From: Bacillota bacterium
GTDB lineage: Bacteria > Bacillota > Clostridia > Oscillospirales > Oscillospiraceae
DNA length: 22,626 nt
Direction of reading: 5' to 3'
Assembly: GCA_023406225.1 (NCBI GenBank)
Contig: JAEXWS010000191.1
Coordinates: 1-22,626 of the forward strand
Shown here: piece after piece, positions 1 to 4,551 of the stretch
Position numbering within the stretch: the stretch's first letter is position 1
Layout of the letters: each line of letters begins with the position of its first letter
Translations under genes and position numbers: made by a program
Notes under the pieces: generated by a model
Databases searched by the model: none
The model's input: the letters and a program-made list of their open reading frames with translations, nothing else
What the model was told of the DNA's origin: nothing

Positions 1-76
1 GTCTGCCCCTGATACCCCTATTGTACCACAGGATGGGACCGGAATGGAACGGCTGACGCGCCGGTAAAGACAAGGA

Positions 77-105
77 AACGGGAAAACCGGCCCGGTTTTC
101 CCGTT
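77..105. terminator. Symmetric hairpin, possible terminator of an upstream gene
   Basis: Perfect 14-base arms (AACGGGAAAACCGG and its complement) are separated by one base, so the practical loop is GC-rich. There is no clear T-run on either side, so termination is inferred only from stem strength and its place in a gene-free stretch. The rest of positions 1-138 shows no convincing gene. Confidence 0.4.
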
Positions 106-138
106 CTATCTGCGGGCAAAACGCCCAAAACGCCGGTG

Positions 139-167
139 AAAAGGCCGCCTTCTTCGCAAAAAGGCGG
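139..167 (-). terminator. Intrinsic terminator of the ferredoxin-like gene
   Basis: Read on the minus strand, a stem of about 10 pairs (CCGCCTT with AAGGCGG, extended by one G-T wobble and two A-T pairs, loop GCG) is followed by CC and TTTT. It lies about 60 bases past the stop codon of the ferredoxin-like gene. Confidence 0.6.
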
Positions 168-224
168 GAGATGGCCCGCGTTTCCGCCCGGAGCGCCGCG
201 CCCGCGCCGGGAAGGGCCGGGGCC

Positions 225-908
225 TCAGGGCAGGATGTTCCCGTCTGTGGAGAGGGTGACGACCTGGCAGGGGACGGCTCTTCCGCTGTTTTGCAGGGCC
301 GTTTTCACCGCCGCCTCCAGCCCGCCGCAGCAGGGGACCTCCATGCGGACCACGGTGACGCTCCGCATGTCGTTTTCCCGCAGGATGGCGGCGAGTTTTT
401 CGCTGTAATCCACGCCGTCCAGCTTGGGGCAGCCTACAAGGGTGATGCGGCCCCGGATGAACCGCTCATGGAAGTCCGCGCGGGCGTATGCGGTGCAGTC
501 CGCCGCGATGAGCAAGTCCGCGCCGTGGAAATAGGGCGCGTTCACCGGGACCAGCTTGAGCTGCACCGGCCACTGGGAAAGGCGGCCGGCGGGTCCGCCG
601 GCGGGAGAGAGGGCTTGGGGCCGGGACCCGGGACAGCCGCAGGGCAGGGGCGCGTCCGCCCGTTTTCCGGCGCTCTGCCGCGCGCGGAGGACGGCGGACG
701 CGTCATAGGCGGCGGCCTCCCGCTCTACGAAGGTGATGGCGTTGGCGGGGCAGACGGGGAGACAGTCTCCCAGTCCGTCGCAGTAGTCGTCCCGCAGCAG
801 CATGGCTTTGCCGTCCACCATGCCGATGGCCCCCTCGTGGCAGGCCGCCGCGCACGCGCCGCAGCCGTTGCACGCCGCCTGGTCGATGTGAATGATCTTC
901 CGTTTCAT
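225..908 (-). CDS. 4Fe-4S ferredoxin-domain protein
   Basis: A 227-residue cytoplasmic iron-sulfur protein, probably an electron carrier or redox-linked accessory protein; its partner is unknown. Residues 8-60 form a ferredoxin domain. The first cluster motif is complete (C13, C16, C19, C23). The second reads C43-x2-L46-x2-C49-x3-C53-P, so the position that would hold the second cysteine is leucine. The remainder has further Cys motifs (a CGC near residue 91 and a VPCCGG near residue 195) and no obvious membrane segment. The ATG at 908 was chosen because GGGAGGACC sits just upstream; an upstream in-frame ATG at 926 would place that ribosome site inside the gene. It diverges from a Crp/Fnr-type regulator across a shared operator, which suggests that the regulator controls it. 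The ferredoxin domain is certain; the cellular role is not. Confidence 0.85.
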   Translation of the reverse strand: MKRKIIHIDQAACNGCGACAAACHEGAIGMVDGKAMLLRDDYCDGLGDCLPVCPANAITFVEREAAAYDASAVLRARQSAGKRADAPLPCGCPGSRPQALSPAGGPAGRLSQWPVQLKLVPVNAPYFHGADLLIAADCTAYARADFHERFIRGRITLVGCPKLDGVDYSEKLAAILRENDMRSVTVVRMEVPCCGGLEAAVKTALQNSGRAVPCQVVTLSTDGNILP

Positions 909-930
909 AAAAAGGTCCTCCCGCATGTTC

Positions 931-959
931 TTGATTTTCTGGGTGCAGTATACTAAAAT
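931..959 (+). promoter_or_regulatory. Sigma-A promoter of the Crp/Fnr-type regulator
   Basis: TTGATT (931-936), a 17-base spacer and TAAAAT (954-959) predict a start near 966. The palindrome at 973-990 would then lie at about +8 to +25, a position that suits autorepression. Confidence 0.6.
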
Positions 960-975
960 AACGGCGGCATGTCTG
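947..975 (-). promoter_or_regulatory. Promoter of the ferredoxin-like gene
   Basis: On the minus strand CAGACA (975-970), a 17-base spacer and TATACT (952-947) predict a start near 940, 32 bases before the ATG. The -35 box is weak and touches the palindrome at 973-990, whose centre falls at -41.5. This is the geometry of a class II Crp/Fnr-activated promoter. Confidence 0.55.
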
Positions 976-990
976 TTGGATTTCCAACAG
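973..990. promoter_or_regulatory. Palindromic operator, probable Crp/Fnr-family site
   Basis: CTGTTGGA-TT-TCCAACAG is a perfect inverted repeat with 8-base arms and a 2-base centre. It lies between divergent ferredoxin and Crp/Fnr genes. The half-site differs from classical Crp (TGTGA) and Fnr (TTGAT) half-sites, so assignment to the neighbouring regulator is inferred from position and symmetry. Confidence 0.65.
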
Positions 991-1003
991 GGGGGAGATT
1001 TTT

Positions 1004-1687
1004 ATGAAAAAGTATATTCCGCAGCTCCAAAAGGCGGCCCTCTTCCGCGGCGTCGGCGAAGGGGAGCTGGAATCCATGCTGGGATGCCTGGGCGCGTCCG
1101 CGGCGCGCTATGGGAAAAACGAATCCATCCTGCGGGCGGGAGACAGCCCGGAGGCCATGGGACTGGTGGTCTCCGGCCGCGTCCTCATCGTGCGGGAGGA
1201 TTTCTGGGGCCGCCGGGACCTTCGCTCGCAGATACTGCCGGGGGAGACCTTCGCGGAGACCTTCGCCGCCGTCCCCGGCGCGGTGATGGACGTGTGGGCG
1301 GTGGCGGGAGAAGAGACCCAGGTCGTCTGGCTGAACGTGCGGCGGCTCCTCCAGACCTGCCCGGCGGCCTGCGCCCACCACAGCCGGATGATCCGGAACC
1401 TCCTCTCCGACCTTGCGGAAAAAAACCTCCGCATCAACGAAAAGCTGACCCACATCTGCAAGCGGACGACCCGGGAAAAGCTGCTGTCCTACCTCTCGGC
1501 GGAGGCGCGGCGGCAGGGGAGGGACGCCTTCGACATCCCATTCGACCGCCAGCAGCTTGCGGATTACCTGGCCGTGGAGCGCAGCGCCATGTCCGCCGAG
1601 CTCTCCAAAATGCAGAGGGACGGCCTGCTGGCCGTCCATAAATACACGTTTCACCTGCTGGAGCGCCCCAGGGAGCCGGGGGAGTGA
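1004..1687 (+). CDS. Crp/Fnr-family transcriptional regulator
   Basis: A 227-residue cytoplasmic DNA-binding regulator. Residues about 10-120 form the cyclic-nucleotide-binding-type beta-barrel (for example the run around GLVVSGRVLIVRED and LPGETFAE). A dimerisation helix follows at about 123-160, and a winged helix at about 175-215 contains the recognition region DRQQLADYLAVERSAMSAEL. No Fnr-like N-terminal cysteine cluster is present, so an oxygen-sensing [4Fe-4S] centre is unlikely; the ligand is unknown. The ATG at 1004 has GGGGGGAG about 7 bases upstream. It diverges from the ferredoxin-like gene and probably regulates that gene and itself through the palindrome at 973-990. Family assignment is firm; the effector and regulon are not. 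Confidence 0.9.
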   Translation: MKKYIPQLQKAALFRGVGEGELESMLGCLGASAARYGKNESILRAGDSPEAMGLVVSGRVLIVREDFWGRRDLRSQILPGETFAETFAAVPGAVMDVWAVAGEETQVVWLNVRRLLQTCPAACAHHSRMIRNLLSDLAEKNLRINEKLTHICKRTTREKLLSYLSAEARRQGRDAFDIPFDRQQLADYLAVERSAMSAELSKMQRDGLLAVHKYTFHLLERPREPGE

Positions 1688-1727
1688 GGGGAGTAGCGCG
1701 GTGCGCCGGGCTTCTGAGGCTGCCCCC

Positions 1728-1748
1728 AAAGTGCCTGCTGCACTTTTT
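1728..1748 (+). terminator. Terminator after the Crp/Fnr-type regulator
   Basis: AAAGTGC, loop CTGCT and GCACTTT run into a T5 tract 41 bases after the stop codon. The stem is short but has the classical layout. Confidence 0.5.
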
Positions 1749-1826
1749 CGAGTGGGCTGCGGCCTGCCGCGCGCATTCGCCGCGCACCTTTAAGCTTACA
1801 GTTTCCACGCTTGCAGACCGGGGAGT

Positions 1827-1886
1827 GTTTTCCGCGGCGTACACGCCGCCGGGGAAAACGAATCCGATTTGATTTCCCCGGCGGCG
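1827..1886 (+). repeat. Three-segment inverted repeats with alternative pairings
   Basis: Segment 1827-1839 (GTTTTCCGCGGCG) pairs with 1844-1859 apart from a 3-base bulge. Segment 1844-1857 (CGCCGCCGGGGAAA) is also a perfect 14-base inverted repeat of 1873-1886. The middle segment can therefore form one hairpin or the other. The array fills the gap between two terminator-like stems downstream of the regulator gene. Its function is unknown. Confidence 0.55.
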
Positions 1887-1914
1887 AAACGCCACAAGGG
1901 TTTTAACGGGCTGA

Positions 1915-1946
1915 GAAGTCCGGCGCGACGCGCCGGACTTCTTTTT
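1915..1946 (+). terminator. Strong intrinsic terminator
   Basis: Perfect 13-base arms (GAAGTCCGGCGCG and its complement, 1915-1927 and 1929-1941) are followed by TTTTT on the plus strand. It stops plus-strand transcription before the oppositely oriented TIGR04076-like gene. The minus strand lacks a T-run. Confidence 0.75.
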
Positions 1947-1957
1947 CGTGCGCGGGA

Positions 1958-2302
1958 TCAGCGTATCGGCGCGTATTCCATCCGCGCCTCTTCGTCGGTG
2001 GCCTCCAGCTTGAAGATGACGGGGCGAAGGCCGTCGTTGCAACTGCAAATGGCAACGCCGGGCGTTCGGATCCAGTCTCCATAATAAAAAACGCCGCTGT
2101 CCGCGCCATGGGCCAGGGCGAATGCGTACTGATAAACGGCTTTCCACGCCTCGTCGCAAAAGCCTTCCGGTTTGGCGTAATCCGCGAAAAACACCTGCCC
2201 GGCGCGCAGCATGGGACACGGGCCCAGGCCCTCCGCGCCATACTTTCTGGCGAGTTCCTCGTCCAGCGTGGTTTTCAAAACCGTGATCCTGACCTTTTTC
2301 AT
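1958..2302 (-). CDS. TIGR04076-family small protein
   Basis: A 114-residue protein of unknown function, recognised from memory as the small conserved TIGR04076 type. Recognisable stretches are the N-terminal MKKVRITVLKTTLDEELA, the central GLGPCPMLRAGQVF and FADYAKPEGFCDEAW, and the C-terminal TPGVAICSCNDGLRPVIF. Conserved cysteines occur in GPCP, GFCDEAW and CSC, which could bind metal, but no metal site has been shown here. There is no signal peptide or membrane segment. ATG 2302 is preferred over the adjacent TTG at 2305 because GGGAGG lies 7 bases upstream of the ATG. The gene is monocistronic with its own promoter at 2362-2390. The family call is fairly secure; the function is unknown. 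Confidence 0.85.
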   Translation of the reverse strand: MKKVRITVLKTTLDEELARKYGAEGLGPCPMLRAGQVFFADYAKPEGFCDEAWKAVYQYAFALAHGADSGVFYYGDWIRTPGVAICSCNDGLRPVIFKLEATDEEARMEYAPIR

Positions 2303-2361
2303 CAAAATCCTCCCATCTGTTTTGTCCGCCGCGTGGTCTGCGGCGCTTCAGAGCCGATGTG

Positions 2362-2390
2362 ATTGTATCACAGCCTTCCCACGGCGGCAA
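2362..2390 (-). promoter_or_regulatory. Promoter of the TIGR04076-like gene, with overlapping palindrome
   Basis: On the minus strand TTGCCG (2390-2385), a 17-base spacer and TACAAT (2367-2362) match sigma-A spacing. The -10 box lies inside the inverted repeat TGTGAT-TGT-ATCACA (2358-2372), which could be an operator. Confidence 0.55.
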
Positions 2391-2503
2391 CCGGGGAAAG
2401 CCGCATGGAAAACTGACCTTATGATTTTTCCGCTGTTTGGTGATTTCCTTCCGTTCACTGGGGCGCTATGATGGTGTCATCAAATCCAAAGGAGAGAGGA
2501 CCT

Positions 2504-3028
2504 ATGTCTACCAGCCGTACTCTGCGCACCGCGCATCCCACCAAGTGGCTCACCGTTTCCGCCATGCTGATGGCGCTGAACGTGGCGATGAGCTCCTTCG
2601 GCGTTCCCGTGCCCGGCGGGCATCTCTATCTCAACGACATCGTCATCGACACCGCCGCCATTTTGCTGGACCCCCTGGGGGCGTTTTTGGTGGGGGGCGT
2701 GGGGGCGTTTCTGGGCGACTTCTTCTTCTACCCCGCGCCGATGTTCGTCTCCCTGGCGACCCACGGGCTCCAGGCCGTGGTGATCTCGCTGTGCGTGGGC
2801 CGCGCCGCGCCGGAGCGCCGCATCCGCGCCGCGGCGGCGGGGACGGCCCTGGGCGCCGTCATCATGGTGGCGGGCTATACCTTCGGCCGGGCGTTCATAT
2901 ACGGCACTGTGGAATACGCCGTTTTGAAGCTGCCCTTCCAGATCTTGCAGGCGGCGGTGGGCGCTGTGGCGGCGGTTTTGCTCTGCCGCGGGGGCCTGCT
3001 GAAATTCTGGGACAGGTTTTCCGCCTGA
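2504..3028 (+). CDS. ECF transporter S component
   Basis: A 174-residue integral membrane protein that is probably the substrate-binding (S) subunit of an energy-coupling-factor vitamin transporter, working with an EcfT/EcfA module encoded elsewhere. About six hydrophobic segments are visible, with the typical motif GGHLYLNDIVIDTAAILLDP near residues 40-60 and FLGDFFFYPAPMFVSLATHGLQ near 78-100. Segments continue to the C-terminal ILQAAVGAVAAVLLCRGG. The substrate cannot be told from sequence, and no riboswitch is recognised in the upstream gap. The ATG at 2504 follows AGGAGAGAGGACCT; the in-frame ATG at 2468 lies upstream of that ribosome site and would add a polar, non-conserved extension. 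No transporter ATPase gene is adjacent, which is usual for S components served by a shared module. Confidence 0.85.
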   Translation: MSTSRTLRTAHPTKWLTVSAMLMALNVAMSSFGVPVPGGHLYLNDIVIDTAAILLDPLGAFLVGGVGAFLGDFFFYPAPMFVSLATHGLQAVVISLCVGRAAPERRIRAAAAGTALGAVIMVAGYTFGRAFIYGTVEYAVLKLPFQILQAAVGAVAAVLLCRGGLLKFWDRFSA

Positions 3029-3066
3029 GGGCCGGGAGAGGGGAGCAGAAAAATTTTCCTGGACCG

Positions 3067-3092
3067 GGAACTTTTGCGGGCGAATGTCCGTC
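3067..3092 (+). promoter_or_regulatory. Candidate ECF-sigma promoter of the secreted protein gene
   Basis: GGAAC (3067-3071, continuing TTTT), 17 bases and CGTC (3089-3092) resemble the GGAAC/CGTC -35 and -10 boxes used by extracytoplasmic-function sigma factors. No sigma-A promoter of similar quality is seen in this gap. No ECF sigma gene lies in the window. Confidence 0.4.
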
Positions 3093-3127
3093 TGTACCTA
3101 ACAAACAGAGGAAAGGATGAAGCTTTC

Positions 3128-4078
3128 ATGAAAAAGTCGATCGGCCGCTTTCTCGCGCTGGCGCTGTGCGCCGCTTTGCTGGGCGTTCCCGTCTCCGCCG
3201 CCGGAGAGGAGGGCCCCTCCCGCATGGGTCCCGTCCAGGTCTGGGGGACCGTCACCCATCTGGAGGACGGGAGCCTTCTGATCGAAAACGGCGGCGAAAA
3301 GGGATTGGATTCCGTGATCGTCCGCCTGGGCGGCGCTCCGGTGGTGGACGCGGTCACGGGCGCGCCCATGGACGCCGTCGATTTGAAGGACGGCGACACC
3401 GTTTACGCCTGGGTGGGGCCCGCCATGACCATGAGCCTGCCGCCCCAGACCTCCGCCGTGCTGGTGGTGGGCAATATCCCCGCCGATTACGCCGTGCCCC
3501 AGTATTATGAGGTGGCGGAGGTGAAGCCCCAGGCCGTGATCGCCATCTACCCCGCGCCGCCCCTGACGAAGGTGGAGCTGGTGGCCGTGGGCGGCAAGGA
3601 GCTGACCGTCACGGACGGCGCAGCGATCTCCCCCTACCTGACGAAGAACGTGGCGGGCCTTGCGGACCTGGTGCCCGGCGCCCGGATGCTGGTGTGGACC
3701 GATGACGCCGGAACGGTGACAAAGGTCTTGGTGTTCCCCTATGCCTACCGGGGCTACATCGAGTGGACGGACGCCGGAATGCTGGCGGTGGACGGCCGGA
3801 ACCTGAGCGCCATGGCCCGCGCCGTGGATGGCGAGACCTACCTGCCCGTCCGGGCGGTGGCCGAGGCCGTGGGCTGCGAGGTGCGTTGGCAGGCGGGCAA
3901 GGGCGCGGTGGTCTCCACCGGCGGCGCGGAGCTGTTCTCCGTTCTTCCCGGCGCCTCCGCCGCCCTGACGGCGGACGGCGAGACCCCCTTCCTGGGGTCC
4001 TGCGTCATCGACCAGGGGGTGACTTATCTCCCCGCGTACATCCTGTGCCGCCTTTTGAACCTGTTCTGGAATTACTGA
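3128..4078 (+). CDS. Secreted protein with copper-amine-oxidase-N-like domain
   Basis: A 316-residue exported protein. Residues 1-24 are a signal peptide (MKKS start, hydrophobic core, likely cut after VSA). The middle, about 30-215, has beta-rich repeats beginning VWGTVTHLEDGSLLIENG and KVELVAVGGKELTVTDGA. The C-terminal about 90 residues match the stalk-like copper amine oxidase N-terminal domain (YLPVRAVAEAVGCEVRWQAG and GVTYLPAYILCRLLN). In Clostridia this domain is usually a cell-surface or wall-associated module without oxidase activity. No catalytic domain is seen. The ATG at 3128 follows GGAAAGGATG and puts the signal peptide at the very N terminus. A possible ECF-sigma promoter lies 35 bases upstream and a strong terminator follows, so the gene is probably monocistronic. 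Confidence 0.8.
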   Translation: MKKSIGRFLALALCAALLGVPVSAAGEEGPSRMGPVQVWGTVTHLEDGSLLIENGGEKGLDSVIVRLGGAPVVDAVTGAPMDAVDLKDGDTVYAWVGPAMTMSLPPQTSAVLVVGNIPADYAVPQYYEVAEVKPQAVIAIYPAPPLTKVELVAVGGKELTVTDGAAISPYLTKNVAGLADLVPGARMLVWTDDAGTVTKVLVFPYAYRGYIEWTDAGMLAVDGRNLSAMARAVDGETYLPVRAVAEAVGCEVRWQAGKGAVVSTGGAELFSVLPGASAALTADGETPFLGSCVIDQGVTYLPAYILCRLLNLFWNY

Positions 4079-4085
4079 GCGGAGG

Positions 4086-4114
4086 ACCTCCCGGCTGAAA
4101 GCCGGGAGGTTTTT
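4086..4114 (+). terminator. Strong intrinsic terminator
   Basis: ACCTCCCGGCT, loop GAA, AGCCGGGAGGT, then TTTT. It directly follows the secreted protein gene and abuts the -35 box of the next promoter. Confidence 0.9.
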
Positions 4115-4115
4115 C

Positions 4116-4144
4116 TTGACAATTCCGGTCTATTGTCATAGACT
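4116..4144 (+). promoter_or_regulatory. Sigma-A promoter of the blaI/blaR1-like operon
   Basis: TTGACA (4116-4121), 17 bases and TAGACT (4139-4144) are close to consensus, with a predicted start near 4151. Operator 1 overlaps the spacer and -10 box, as expected for repression by the BlaI-like protein. Confidence 0.8.
4128..4143. promoter_or_regulatory. Operator 1 for the BlaI-like repressor
   Basis: GTCTAT-TGTC-ATAGAC is a perfect 6-base-arm inverted repeat covering the spacer and -10 box. Its arms recur in operator 2, 28 bases away centre to centre. Confidence 0.65.
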
Positions 4145-4154
4145 GAGCACAAGA

Positions 4155-4172
4155 GGTCGATAAAAATAGACC
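4155..4172. promoter_or_regulatory. Operator 2 for the BlaI-like repressor
   Basis: GGTCGAT-AAAA-ATAGACC has 7-base arms with one mismatch and the same GTCTAT-N4-ATAGAC plan as operator 1. It lies just after the predicted transcription start and before the ribosome site. Confidence 0.6.
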
Positions 4173-4186
4173 AAGGGGGGAGCGCG

Positions 4187-4549
4187 ATGGAGACGTATCG
4201 CCTGTGCGACAGTGAATACCGCTTTTTGCAGGTGGTGTGGGCGGCCGCGCCGGTCAGTTCCGGGCGGCTGGTGGAGCTGTGCGCAAAGGAGCTGGGGTGG
4301 AAGAAGTCCACCACCTACACGGTTTTGAAAAAGCTCTGCCAGCGGGGGCTTTTGCAAAACGAGAACGCGGTGGTGTCCGTGCTGGTCCCCCGGGAGGCGG
4401 TGACCGCGGAGGCGGCGGGGAGCTTTGTGGATCGGAACTTCGGCGGGTCCCTGCCGGGCTTTTTCGCGGCGTTCATGAACGGAAGGAAACTGACGGAGGC
4501 CGAGGCGGAGGATTTGAAGCGTCTCATCGAGGCGCACCGGGAGGAGTGA
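4187..4549 (+). CDS. BlaI/MecI-family transcriptional repressor
   Basis: A 120-residue cytoplasmic repressor. Residues about 5-75 form the winged helix, with LCDSEYRFLQVVWAAAPVSSGRLVELCAKELGWKKSTTYTVLKKLCQRGLL in pieces typical of the family. The C-terminal helices at about 80-118 (DRNFGGSLPGFFAAF, LTEAEAEDLKRLIEA) are the dimerisation region. In this family the repressor is cut by its partner BlaR1-type protease to release repression. The ATG at 4187 follows AAGGGGGGAG. The protease gene starts 2 bases after the stop codon, so the two are surely co-transcribed. Two matching palindromes upstream imply autoregulation. No beta-lactamase gene is adjacent, so the controlled genes may lie elsewhere or the pair may only regulate itself. 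Confidence 0.92.
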   Translation: METYRLCDSEYRFLQVVWAAAPVSSGRLVELCAKELGWKKSTTYTVLKKLCQRGLLQNENAVVSVLVPREAVTAEAAGSFVDRNFGGSLPGFFAAFMNGRKLTEAEAEDLKRLIEAHREE

Positions 4550-4551
4550 GC

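Noticed and set aside
2306..2503. Riboswitch before the ECF S component
   Set aside because: I could not recognise the conserved core of a TPP, FMN, cobalamin or preQ1 riboswitch.
4237..4551. Upstream extension of the M56 receptor frame into the repressor gene
   Set aside because: The ATG at 4552 has a good ribosome site and begins the family-like membrane segment; the extension would overlap the repressor in another frame with no motifs.
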